Shown: one piece after another, positions 33,188-41,540 of the stretch
Position numbering within the stretch: the stretch's first letter is position 1
How the letters are laid out: every line of letters starts with the position of its first letter
Origin: Bacillota bacterium
Lineage (GTDB): Bacteria > Bacillota > Bacilli > Paenibacillales > Paenibacillaceae
Direction: 5' to 3'
DNA: 64,000 nucleotides
Assembly (NCBI GenBank): GCA_023391635.1
Contig: JAEWAQ010000063.1
Location: 45,677-109,676, forward strand
Program-made: the position numbers and the translations under genes
The notes under the pieces: model-generated
What the model was told of the DNA's origin: nothing
Database searches by the model: none
What the model saw: only the letters and a program-made list of their open reading frames with translations

Positions 33188-33669
33188 TTCGGGTAGGACA
33201 AGGGTTCGACGTCCACCAGTTGGTGGACGGGAGGCCATGCATCATCGGCGGAGTGACGATCCCTTATGAGAAAGGATTGCTCGGCCATTCCGATGCGGAC
33301 GTGCTGCTGCACGCGATCAGCGACGCGGTGCTGGGGGCGTTGGCGCTGGGCGATATCGGGAAGCATTTTCCCGATACGGATCCCGCATACGAAGGTGCGG
33401 ACAGTCTGGTGCTGCTGCAGCGGGTGTGGGGGCTTGCCAAGGAGCGCGGATATTCGCTGGGCAACACGGACGCGACGATCATCGCGCAGGCGCCGAAGAT
33501 GGCGCCTTATGTGGGGCAGATGGCACAGGTAATCGCAGGCGCGCTGGAAGCGGACGTGACGCAGATCAATGTCAAGGCGACAACGTCCGAGCGGCTCGGC
33601 TTCACGGGCCGCGGCGAAGGCATAGCCGCCCAGGCGGTCGTCTGTCTGATCAGACGAGAACCTATCTGA
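33184..33669 (+). CDS. ispF: 2-C-methyl-D-erythritol 2,4-cyclodiphosphate synthase
   Basis: The 161-aa trimeric enzyme cyclises CDP-ME 2-phosphate in the MEP pathway. Zinc ligands D9, H11 (GFDVHQ) and H43 (DVLLHAI) are present, with the family stretches LLGHSDAD, FPDTDPAY and TTSERLGFTGRGEGI. The true start is the ATG overlapping the ispD stop, not the longer upstream frame, which is a shadow of ispD. Length equals the usual 155-165 aa. Confidence 0.98.
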   Translation: MIRVGQGFDVHQLVDGRPCIIGGVTIPYEKGLLGHSDADVLLHAISDAVLGALALGDIGKHFPDTDPAYEGADSLVLLQRVWGLAKERGYSLGNTDATIIAQAPKMAPYVGQMAQVIAGALEADVTQINVKATTSERLGFTGRGEGIAAQAVVCLIRREPI

Positions 33670-33789
33670 GCCGGCGCTGCCCGATGCCCTAAACGGCAAG
33701 ATTAACGAAGTTTGGCTTCATAACTCCGGCGGCCGAGGGTAGAGTGACGGGTTGAAATCACGATTTTGACATAACAGGGGGTTCAAGGG

Positions 33790-35304
33790 ATGAATGCACA
33801 AGTCCGCGTACGTTACGCGCCGAGCCCGACCGGGCATCTTCATATCGGCGGCGCTCGGACGGCATTATTCACGTATTTGTTCGCGCGCCAGCACGGCGGG
33901 CAATTCATATTGAGGATCGAGGATACCGATCTGGACCGCAACGTGGAGGGGGCAGCGGAGGAGTTCTACAACGGGCTGCGCTGGCTCGGCATCGAGTGGG
34001 ACGAGGGCGAGGATGTCGGCGGCCCATACGGTCCTTATCGCTGCACCGACCGGATGGACATCTACCGCGAGCATATCGATCGGCTTCTGGCCGAGGACAA
34101 AGCTTATCACTGCTACTGCTCGGAGGAAGAGCTGGAGCGGGAACGCGATGCGCAGATCGCTGCCGGCTTGACCGCCAAATATTCGGGCCGCTGCCGGCAT
34201 CTGACGCCTGAGCAGCGGGCGGCGTTCGAAGCGCAAGGGCGCGCGAAGACGGTTCGCCTGCGAGTAGAGGAAGGCCGGAAGCTGTCGTTCGACGATCAGG
34301 TCCGCGGCCCTATCTCATTCGAGTCGGACGGCAACGACTTCGTCATCGTCAAGACGAACGGGATGCCCACCTACAACCTCGCGGTCGTGATTGACGACCA
34401 TCTGATGCGGATCACTCACGTTACGCGCGGAGAAGAGCATATTTCCAACACGCCGCGGCAAATTTTGCTGTATCAAGCTTTCGGCTGGGAAGTGCCGCTG
34501 TTCGCGCATTTCAATTTAATCTTGAACGAGGAAGGCAAGAAGCTGTCCAAGCGCGACGAGTCGATTCTTCAATTCATCTCGCAGTACCGGGACCTCGGCT
34601 ATCTGGAAGAGGCCATCTTAAACTTCCTGGCGCTGCTCGGCTGGTCGCCGGGGACGGAGGAAGAGATCTTCACGAAGGAAGAGATCATCGCGCGCTTCTC
34701 GTTTGATCGCGTCAACAAGGCGGGGTCGATCTTCGATCAGAAGAAGCTGGCTTGGATGAACAACCACTATTTCAAACAAGCGGAAGCGGAACGGATCGCC
34801 GCGCTTTGCATCCCGCAGCTTCAGCAGGCCGGGCGTTTGCCGGAGCGGCTGGACGAAGAACGCCGGGCATGGGCGAAGGAACTGGCTGCACTATATCAGG
34901 ACAAGATGAACTGCGCGGCGGACATCGTTCCGCTTACGGAGATGTTCTTTCGTGAAACGGTGGAGTTGGAGGACGAGGAAGCCGGCGCAGTGCTGGCCGA
35001 AGCGACGGTAACGACGGTGTTGCGCGCGTTCCGGGACAAGGTCGGGGCGATGTCGGATGCGGCGGTTGGGACAGAGGCTGAAATCGGTGTCGGAACTGCG
35101 AGCGTGCAGGCCTTCACGATCGAAGGCATCAAGGCGGCGATCAAGGCGGTGCAGGTCGATACGGGCGTGAAGGGCAAAGGCTTGTTCATGCCAATCCGCG
35201 TGGCGCTCACGGGTCAGATGCACGGGCCGGACTTGAACGCCACGGTGTGGCTGCTCGGCCGGGACCGCGTGCTGCAGCGGCTCGCGTCAGCTGCCGGGGA
35301 CTGA
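33790..35304 (+). CDS. gltX: Glutamyl-tRNA synthetase
   Basis: The 504-aa class I synthetase charges tRNA-Glu, and in most Firmicutes also tRNA-Gln for transamidation. The HIGH-type motif is HIGG (18-21) and the KMSKS-type motif is KLSKR (251-255). A CYCSEEELERER segment matches the bacterial GltX insertion. ATG 33790 follows an AGGGGG-type site. In Bacillus cysE follows directly; here a regulator, a transporter and a phosphoesterase intervene. Confidence 0.98.
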   Translation: MNAQVRVRYAPSPTGHLHIGGARTALFTYLFARQHGGQFILRIEDTDLDRNVEGAAEEFYNGLRWLGIEWDEGEDVGGPYGPYRCTDRMDIYREHIDRLLAEDKAYHCYCSEEELERERDAQIAAGLTAKYSGRCRHLTPEQRAAFEAQGRAKTVRLRVEEGRKLSFDDQVRGPISFESDGNDFVIVKTNGMPTYNLAVVIDDHLMRITHVTRGEEHISNTPRQILLYQAFGWEVPLFAHFNLILNEEGKKLSKRDESILQFISQYRDLGYLEEAILNFLALLGWSPGTEEEIFTKEEIIARFSFDRVNKAGSIFDQKKLAWMNNHYFKQAEAERIAALCIPQLQQAGRLPERLDEERRAWAKELAALYQDKMNCAADIVPLTEMFFRETVELEDEEAGAVLAEATVTTVLRAFRDKVGAMSDAAVGTEAEIGVGTASVQAFTIEGIKAAIKAVQVDTGVKGKGLFMPIRVALTGQMHGPDLNATVWLLGRDRVLQRLASAAGD

Positions 35305-35341
35305 CGACCGGCAAGCCGGCGACGGGGAAGGAGGTGGCGCC

Positions 35342-36106
35342 ATGCTTGCTCACGAAAGACACAGTGCGATTATTCAAATGCTCCATGAGCATCAAGTCGT
35401 CAAAGCGACGAATTTAATGCGCATGTTTGGCGTATCGTTCGAAACGATCCGGCGGGATCTGGAGAAGCTGGAGTCGGAGGGGTGCTTGAAGCGGGTGCAC
35501 GGCGGCGCCGCGCTGCCCGCCACGGATTACCGCCAGGAGCTCCCATTCACGGTACGCGAAATGAAACACGTGAACGAGAAGCGCGAGCTGGCGCGCACCG
35601 CCGCGCAATTCGTCGCGGAAGGGCAGTCGCTGTTCCTGGACGTAAGCACGACGAATACGGAATTCGCCCGCGTGCTGATGAATCACTTCGAGCGGCTTAC
35701 CGTGTTGACGAATTCGTTTCCGATCGCGACTTTGCTGATGACGAAGCCGGGCTTCACGATTATTTTCATAGGCGGAGCGGTGCGCAATTCCGAACAATGC
35801 GTCGTCGGAGACATCGCAGAATCGTTCGTGGCGCAATTTCACGCCGACACTTTCTTCATGAGTGTCAGCGGGATTTCCCTATCCGAAGGCTTGACCGACT
35901 ATGGCATCGGGGAGATTCAGCTGAAGAAGAAGATACTGGAGCGTTCCAAGGGCGTCATCGTTCTCGCGGACAGCAGCAAGTTCGGCGCAGTATCGCTATC
36001 CCACTTATGCGACTGCCGCGATGTCGACAGGATCGTAACGGACACCGGCGTCGACGCCGACATCGTCAAGCAATTCGAAGAGAGCGGCGTGGAAGTCGTC
36101 TGCTAG
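35342..36106 (+). CDS. DeoR/GlpR-family transcriptional regulator
   Basis: The 254-aa protein has an N-terminal DeoR winged helix (RHSAIIQMLHEHQVVKATNLMRMFGVSFETIRRDLEKLESEGCLKRVHGGA). Its C-terminal DeoRC sugar-phosphate sensor includes SLFLDVSTTNTEFARVL, TVLTNSFPIATLL, FIGGAVRN and the final DSSKFG-VSLSHLCD. Such repressors respond to phosphorylated sugars and usually control adjacent sugar genes. The ATG follows AAGGAGGTGG. A terminator lies 64 nt after it, so the downstream EamA gene is probably separately transcribed. Confidence 0.95.
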   Translation: MLAHERHSAIIQMLHEHQVVKATNLMRMFGVSFETIRRDLEKLESEGCLKRVHGGAALPATDYRQELPFTVREMKHVNEKRELARTAAQFVAEGQSLFLDVSTTNTEFARVLMNHFERLTVLTNSFPIATLLMTKPGFTIIFIGGAVRNSEQCVVGDIAESFVAQFHADTFFMSVSGISLSEGLTDYGIGEIQLKKKILERSKGVIVLADSSKFGAVSLSHLCDCRDVDRIVTDTGVDADIVKQFEESGVEVVC

Positions 36107-36170
36107 ACCGGTGCGTACACAGACGAACGAACAATGTCAGCCATCATTTCGTATTTCGTTGCGATCGCCC

Positions 36171-36194
36171 TCAACCTCCCGCTTGGGAGGTTTT
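36171..36194 (+). terminator. Terminator after DeoR-family gene
   Basis: AACCTCCC and GGGAGGTT form an 8-bp stem with a GCTT loop, followed by TTTT. Confidence 0.92.
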
Positions 36195-36361
36195 TTGACG
36201 TTCAACTCGTTTATTTTTGTGTGTTTGTGGGGTAAAGGCATTCGCATTATTGCATATGCAAGTATATTGACAGGTGTAATATGCGGAGATATGATGATAA
36301 TATTGCATTCATGTGTATTATTTGTGTGTGTAATTGTGCGTTTTGAAGGAAGAGGTGTTCA

Positions 36362-37219
36362 TTGCTAATCCTCCCTGTTTTACTTGTACTCGCTTCCGGC
36401 ATCACTCATGCGGTATGGAACCTGTTGACCAAGCAGAGCACGAACAAACATCTGTTTCTATGCCTTATCTTCGTGCCTTCTACGATTCTTCTGCTCCCGT
36501 CGACGATACGGGAAATCGCCCGACCGGACCTGCCCGTCTCCGTATATTGGCTCTTGCTTGCATCCATGGCGATCCAATGCGGGTATTCGTACTTCCTGAC
36601 CAGATCGTATACGTACGGAGATATGTCTCAGGTGTACCCGATGATGAGAGGCATCAGTTCGTTCTTGCTGCCGGTCATCAGCGTGATCTTCCTGAATGAA
36701 CGATTGTCCGTATTGGGCTGGGTCGGCCTCCTGCTTATCGCGTCGGGCTTCGGCCTGACGAGCGGGCTGGCGTTCATGCACAATCGGGTGAGAATTCCGC
36801 TGCGCGTCATCTTGTATACGATCGGCGTCGGGATCTGCACGACGTCCTACGTGTTCGTGGACAAGATCAACCTGGTGCATTTCTCCCCGCTTGCGCTGCT
36901 CGAAGTTTCGAATATCGGCTTCATGCTGGGCCTAATTCCTTTCATCAAGCTCAGGGAAGTCGACTGGCGCAAGGAGTGGCGGGATAATGGCAAGCTGCTC
37001 GCGCTAGGCTCCATCCTGTCGCCCGGTTCCTACCTGCTGTTCCTGTTCGCCATGAGCATGTCGACGCTGACCTATGTGGCGCCGATGCGGGAAATCGGCA
37101 CGGTCATCGGAACTGTAGCGGGCATCTACTTGCTGAAGGAGAAGCGGGAATTCACCCGCATCGTATCGGCTTGCATCATCTTCGCCGGCATCATGCTGGT
37201 CGGCATATGGGGAATTTGA
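36362..37219 (+). CDS. EamA/DMT-family transporter
   Basis: The 285-aa protein has ten predicted membrane segments and two EamA repeats (VLASGITHAVWNLLTKQ in the first, VILYTIGVGICTTSYVFVDK opening the second; each ends in a VGLLLIASGFGL or CIIFAGIMLVGIWG type helix). DMT transporters move metabolites or drugs; the substrate is not known. The TTG start at 36362 lies six nucleotides after AAGGAAGAGGTG. The preceding ~170 nt is clearly AT-rich and probably holds the promoter. A phosphoesterase gene follows by about 100 nt. Confidence 0.92.
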   Translation: MLILPVLLVLASGITHAVWNLLTKQSTNKHLFLCLIFVPSTILLLPSTIREIARPDLPVSVYWLLLASMAIQCGYSYFLTRSYTYGDMSQVYPMMRGISSFLLPVISVIFLNERLSVLGWVGLLLIASGFGLTSGLAFMHNRVRIPLRVILYTIGVGICTTSYVFVDKINLVHFSPLALLEVSNIGFMLGLIPFIKLREVDWRKEWRDNGKLLALGSILSPGSYLLFLFAMSMSTLTYVAPMREIGTVIGTVAGIYLLKEKREFTRIVSACIIFAGIMLVGIWGI

Positions 37220-37237
37220 ATCCGGAGGGGACGATTC

Positions 37238-37309
37238 ATGAATTGGTAAGGATGGGGAGAACCGCAGGAAACGGAGCAGCGCGAACTGGACAGATTTCTG
37301 AAGAAGTAA
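37238..37309 (+). pseudogene. Possible 23-codon mini-gene broken by a stop
   Basis: ATG 37238 lies seven nucleotides after GGAGGGG, an excellent site. The frame reads M-N-W, then TAA at 37247-37249, then GWGEPQETEQRELDRFLKK and TAA. The amphipathic, charged continuation looks like a small protein whose fourth codon became a stop, or a regulated leader. Alternatively it is chance. Confidence 0.35.
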
Positions 37310-37324
37310 GAGGGGATGAAGGCA

Positions 37325-38386
37325 ATGGCTGCGATTGACGAATTGTACGAGACCATGATAGCCGAAGCGGCGGCTTCCGCAGGCTCGGCAGGGGGAGAAG
37401 ATGATTTGCGCTTCGTCTTCATCACCGACCTGCATCACAAGCCCGGCGGCAATACGCTGCGCTCGGCAGAGGCGATTCATGAACTGGCGAGGCGGCTGCC
37501 GCTCGACTTCGTCCTGTGCGGCGGCGATGTCGGCTTTAACGGTCCGAAACCCGAAGTCGTCGCGGCGCAGCGGGAAATCATCGAGGCGATGCGCGTCCCC
37601 GGCCTCCCCTTGCTGACGGCCAAAGGCAATCATGACGACAACTCGATCTATGCCGCGTGGAATAACGGAGGTCCCGAGCATTTCATTCTCCCCGAGGAGA
37701 CGCGGGAATTGCTCATGCCGGGCGTGCCGGAGACGGCTATGCGTGATCGCGAACCGTCGGCTGGTTTGTACTACGCCGTAGACTTCCCGCGGAAGAAGAC
37801 TCGGGCGATCGTACTCGACTGCAACGATATTCCGTACACGCAGCTGGAAGACGGCTGCTACAAGTACAACGGAATCAACGTATATGCGTTCTCGTCGCGG
37901 CAATTGAATTGGTTTGCAGGACAAGCGCTCGACCTGCGCGGCAAGCCGGGGTGGCGCGTGCTGATTGCCTCGCACGTTGAGATCATCGAAGACGGCGTGT
38001 TCGGAACCGACCACCCGGTGACGAACGGCGAGGTGCTGTGGGGTGTCGTCAAGGCGTTCCGGGATGGCGGCAGATTCGCGTCGGAAAGCGGGGCGGGCGG
38101 GGATTTCGCCTACAGGGTTGAGGCGGATTTCACCGCACAAGGGCCCGGGACCGTCATCGGGTGCCTGTTCGGGCACGTCCATCACGACAATCTCGTGTAC
38201 AACGACGGAATCCCGATGATCTCGACGCTGAACGCATGGACGCTCAAGGAATTCGACGTATCGCCGGAGCGGCGCGACAAGACAGCGTCCGAGGCCGCAT
38301 TTGACATCATGACTGCCGATTTCGGCCAATCTCTGCTGCACGCCTACCGCTTCGGCGCCGGGCAGCACCGTACGGTGAACTTCTGA
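37325..38386 (+). CDS. Calcineurin-like metallophosphoesterase
   Basis: The 353-aa protein shows all metallophosphoesterase motifs in order: FITDLHHKPGG (D-x-H), LCGGDVGFNG (GD), TAKGNHDDNS (GNHD), LIASHVEI (H) and CLFGHVHHDN (GHxH). These ligate a di-metal centre that cleaves phosphomonoesters or diesters. There is no signal peptide, so it should be cytoplasmic. I prefer ATG 37325 because AGAGGGGATGA then lies at normal spacing; ATG 37316 overlaps that site. It follows an EamA transporter gene and precedes the cysE T-box. Substrate unknown. Confidence 0.93.
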   Translation: MAAIDELYETMIAEAAASAGSAGGEDDLRFVFITDLHHKPGGNTLRSAEAIHELARRLPLDFVLCGGDVGFNGPKPEVVAAQREIIEAMRVPGLPLLTAKGNHDDNSIYAAWNNGGPEHFILPEETRELLMPGVPETAMRDREPSAGLYYAVDFPRKKTRAIVLDCNDIPYTQLEDGCYKYNGINVYAFSSRQLNWFAGQALDLRGKPGWRVLIASHVEIIEDGVFGTDHPVTNGEVLWGVVKAFRDGGRFASESGAGGDFAYRVEADFTAQGPGTVIGCLFGHVHHDNLVYNDGIPMISTLNAWTLKEFDVSPERRDKTASEAAFDIMTADFGQSLLHAYRFGAGQHRTVNF

Positions 38387-38489
38387 ATGAAGGACTGAAC
38401 GGCGTTTCCTGATTGCAATAATGAAGGAAGCGGTGCCCGGAAGCTCGGAGAGTACGGAAGGCGCTGCACGCGCGGAAGGTACCCCCGCC

Positions 38490-38518
38490 TTGTCACGTCA
38501 TGGGGTTTCGGTTATACT
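38490..38518 (+). promoter_or_regulatory. Sigma-A promoter of the cysES unit
   Basis: TTGTCA (38490-38495) and TATACT (38513-38518) are 17 nt apart, just before the T-box leader. Confidence 0.85.
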
Positions 38519-38535
38519 GGGGGTATCATAAACTC

Positions 38536-38845
38536 GAACAGCGACGAACAGGAGAGTACGCTCGCGACCGGAATGACCAGAGAGGGCGGACTTGGCTGTA
38601 ATCCGCCTCATTCCTTCCGACCGGAAATGCGCCTGGGAGCCGCGCCGCCGAAGCGGATGCCGCGTGTGAACGAAGGCAGATCCGTCCGTTAAGCGGCGCC
38701 GGGAGGCACCCGTTACCAGCCCCAAGGTGGAGTTTGATCCATGTCGGACCGCGTTCGCGGGGGCGCATCGGATCGACTCAAGCAGGGTGGAACCGCGTAT
38801 CTCACGACACGTCTCTGCAGCGATTTGCTGCGGGGGCGTGTTTTT
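38536..38845 (+). promoter_or_regulatory. T-box leader, cysteine-specific (Cys-tRNA sensing)
   Basis: The leader has an AGTA-box-like GAGAGTACGC, the AG-bulge AGAGAGG with GCTG in the Stem I terminal loop, and the invariant T-box AGGGTGGAACCGCG at 38784-38797. A terminator follows: CACG at 38808 to CGTG at 38840 pair as a 14-bp stem (three G-U), then TTTTT. The likely specifier is TGC at 38628-38630 (in AAATGCG), decoding cysteine. This fits the downstream genes: uncharged tRNA-Cys would stabilise the antiterminator and induce cysE-cysS. Confidence 0.95.
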
Positions 38846-38895
38846 GCTATCATGCGGCTCGCAGGGTAAGCAGTATAGGAAAGAAGGCGTTGCGC

Positions 38896-39639
38896 ATGGG
38901 GGTCTGGAGCAACATCAAATCGGATATCGACGCGGTCATGGAGAACGATCCGGCGGCGCGCAGCCGCTTCGACGCAGTCTTCACTTACGCCGGGCTTCAT
39001 GCGATCTGGGCGCATCGGATCGCCCATTTCTTCTTCCGTCACCGCTGGTGCACCGTCGCGCGGATCATCTCGCAGGTCAGCCGCTTCTTCACCGGCATCG
39101 AGATCCACCCTGGCGCGCGGATCGGCCGAAAGCTGTTCATCGACCACGGCATGGGCGTCGTCATCGGCGAGACGTGCGAGATCGGCGACGATGTCGTCAT
39201 CTACCAGGGCGTCACGCTCGGCGGCACCGGCAAGGAGAAGGGCAAGCGCCATCCGACGATCGGCAACCGCGTGGTGATCTCTTCCGGCGCCAAGGTGCTC
39301 GGTTCCTTCAAAGTAGGGGACAATGCGAACATCGGGGCCAATTCGGTCGTGCTGCGGGAGGTGCCGCCGGACAGTACCGTTGTCGGCATTCCCGGGCGGA
39401 TCGTCAAGCGCAACGGCAAGCGGGTCGCGGACCGGCTCGATCACGCGAGCTTGCCCGACCCCGTGGTGGATACGTTCCGCCAGATGCAGAAAGAGATCAA
39501 CGAACTGAAGGCGGAAGTCGAACAGCTGAGACAGGAAAGAGAGGCTGTCCGCTCCGGCGGAGGCGGCTTTCGCGAGACGGCAGCCGGAGATGACGCGCGA
39601 ATCGCGGACCCGGTCGGCTGCGCGCCATACGACAAATAA
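38896..39639 (+). CDS. cysE: Serine O-acetyltransferase
   Basis: The 247-aa enzyme acetylates serine with acetyl-CoA to start cysteine synthesis. It has the N-terminal helical domain (HAIWAHRIAHFFF), the hexapeptide left-handed beta-helix (EIHPGARIGRKLFIDHGMGVVIGETCEIGDDV) and the TLGGTGKEKGKRHPTIG loop. A charged C-terminal tail (KEINELKAEVEQLRQERE, predicted coiled coil) makes it longer than B. subtilis CysE (217 aa). ATG 38896 is chosen; the upstream frame runs into the T-box terminator. It is under Cys T-box control and is followed 16 nt later by cysS. Confidence 0.97.
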   Translation: MGVWSNIKSDIDAVMENDPAARSRFDAVFTYAGLHAIWAHRIAHFFFRHRWCTVARIISQVSRFFTGIEIHPGARIGRKLFIDHGMGVVIGETCEIGDDVVIYQGVTLGGTGKEKGKRHPTIGNRVVISSGAKVLGSFKVGDNANIGANSVVLREVPPDSTVVGIPGRIVKRNGKRVADRLDHASLPDPVVDTFRQMQKEINELKAEVEQLRQEREAVRSGGGGFRETAAGDDARIADPVGCAPYDK

Positions 39640-39655
39640 AGGAGCCAACCTCATC

Positions 39656-41068
39656 GTGACATTGCGGATCTACAACAGCATGACCCGGCAGTCGGAGCCG
39701 TTCGAGCCGCTGGAGCCGGGCAAAGTCAACATGTATGTATGCGGCCCGACCGTCTACGACTATATTCATATCGGCAACGCGCGCCCGCTTATTTTTTTCG
39801 ATGTCGTCCGCCGTTACCTGGAGTATATCGGCTACCGGGTGAACTTCATCGTCAATTTCACGGACGTCGACGACAAGATGATCCGCAAGGCGGAGCAGCT
39901 CGGCAGCACCGTGCCGGAGATCGCGGAACGGTTCATCGCCGCCTATATCGAGGACCGTGACGCGCTTGGCGCCCATCCGCCGTCCGTCACGCCCCGCGTG
40001 ACGGACACGATGGACGAGATTGTCGCGTTTATCGCCGAACTGGTGGACAAAGGGGTGGCGTACGAGAACGGCGGCGACGTTTATTTTCGCACGAACCGGT
40101 TCCCCGAATACGGCAAGCTGTCGCACAAGAACCTCGACGAACTGCAGTACGGCATCCGCGTCGAGGTCGACAAACGCAAGGAGCACCCGCAGGATTTCGT
40201 GCTGTGGAAAGCCGCCAAGCCGGGGGAAATCCACTGGTCAAGCCCGTGGGGAGAAGGACGCCCCGGCTGGCATATCGAGTGCTCCGCCATGGCGCTCAAA
40301 TACGCGGGCAAGACGCTGGACATTCACGGCGGCGGGCAGGATTTGCAGTTTCCGCACCATGAATGCGAGATCGCGCAATCGGAGTCGCTGTCCGGCCAGC
40401 CGCTGGCCCGCTACTGGATGCACAACGGCTTCGTCAACATTGACAACGAGAAGATGTCCAAGTCGCTCGGCAACGGCGTGAACGTGCGGGAAATATTGAA
40501 GACGACGAGCCCGCAGGCGATCCGCTATCTGATGCTGGCTGCGCATTACCGCAACCCGCTCAATTTCAGCGAAGACACGGTGCGTCAGGCGGAGAACAGC
40601 GTGGAGCGGCTGACGAACTGCCGGGACAACCTGAAGCATCGTCTGAAAGCCGTGCATACGGATCTCGACGTTCCGTTGTCCGCGGACGACCATGCCGTGC
40701 TTGCTCGATTGAGCGAGTGGAAGCGGGAATTCACGGAGAAGATGGACGACGATTTCGGCACGCCGGATGCGATTACGGCCTGGTTCAAAGTCGTGTCGGA
40801 AGCCAATGGCTATTTGCAGCAGCCTGTGGCTAACGAACGCGTGCTGGGCGAGATGCTGCAGCTTGCCACTGATTTCGACGGCGTCCTGGGGCTGCTGCCG
40901 CAAGAGGCCGGCTTGCTTGACCAAGAGGTAGACGCGCTGATAGCGGAACGGACGGAAGCGCGGCGCAACCGCGATTTTGCCCGCGCGGACGAGATTCGGG
41001 ACTTGCTGTCGGAACGCGGCATCGTGCTTGAGGATACCCCGCAAGGGATTCGCTGGAGACGCAAATGA
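39656..41068 (+). CDS. cysS: Cysteinyl-tRNA synthetase
   Basis: The 470-aa class I synthetase has the zinc-binding MYVCGPTVYDYIHIGNARP segment with the HIGN motif, the second zinc site HIECSAM, the HHECEIAQSE motif and KMSKSLGN. The GTG at 39656 follows AAAGGAG by eleven nucleotides and gives the standard start TLRIYNS. The longer frame reads back into cysE. It shares the T-box leader with cysE and overlaps mrnC by four nucleotides. Confidence 0.98.
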   Translation: MTLRIYNSMTRQSEPFEPLEPGKVNMYVCGPTVYDYIHIGNARPLIFFDVVRRYLEYIGYRVNFIVNFTDVDDKMIRKAEQLGSTVPEIAERFIAAYIEDRDALGAHPPSVTPRVTDTMDEIVAFIAELVDKGVAYENGGDVYFRTNRFPEYGKLSHKNLDELQYGIRVEVDKRKEHPQDFVLWKAAKPGEIHWSSPWGEGRPGWHIECSAMALKYAGKTLDIHGGGQDLQFPHHECEIAQSESLSGQPLARYWMHNGFVNIDNEKMSKSLGNGVNVREILKTTSPQAIRYLMLAAHYRNPLNFSEDTVRQAENSVERLTNCRDNLKHRLKAVHTDLDVPLSADDHAVLARLSEWKREFTEKMDDDFGTPDAITAWFKVVSEANGYLQQPVANERVLGEMLQLATDFDGVLGLLPQEAGLLDQEVDALIAERTEARRNRDFARADEIRDLLSERGIVLEDTPQGIRWRRK

Positions 41069-41538
41069 CGACAGAGCATCAGGAAATGGGCGAGCCTGCG
41101 CCAATGCCTGTGATCGCGCCGGTGCTGCCTGCCGGACTGCCGGTCGGGCAGCTGTCTCCCATCGTGCTGGCCTATATCGGTGACGCGGTCTTCGAAGTGT
41201 ACGTGAGGCAGAGGCTGATCGCAGGCGCCGCACGCAAGCCGCACGACCTGCACAGGGCCGCTACGCGCTGCGTATCGGCGTCGTCGCAAGCCCGGCTGCT
41301 GCAGCAATGGACGCCGCTGCTTACAGAGGAAGAAGAGGATGTCGTGCGGCGCGGCCGCAACGCGAAGTCCGGCCAGCCGCCGCGCAATGCCGATCCGGGC
41401 GACTACCGGCACGCGACCGCGCTGGAGTGTCTGGTCGGCTATTTGTATTACCGGGGACGCCGGGAACGGCTTGAGCAATTGATGGAGATGGCATTCGCGC
41501 ATCAGGATTCGCAAGATCATGTCAGCAAAGGACGATGA
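41065..41538 (+). CDS. mrnC: Mini-ribonuclease III
   Basis: The 157-aa protein is an RNase III catalytic domain without a dsRNA-binding domain. The signature LSPIVLAYIGDAVFEVYVRQRL contains the catalytic acidic residues, and ALECLVGYLYYRGR holds the second set. Mini-III trims 23S rRNA ends in Bacillus. A Gly/Pro-rich N-terminal extension (~25 residues) precedes the domain. ATG overlaps the cysS stop (ATGA). Confidence 0.96.
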   Translation: MTTEHQEMGEPAPMPVIAPVLPAGLPVGQLSPIVLAYIGDAVFEVYVRQRLIAGAARKPHDLHRAATRCVSASSQARLLQQWTPLLTEEEEDVVRRGRNAKSGQPPRNADPGDYRHATALECLVGYLYYRGRRERLEQLMEMAFAHQDSQDHVSKGR

Positions 41539-41540
41539 CG

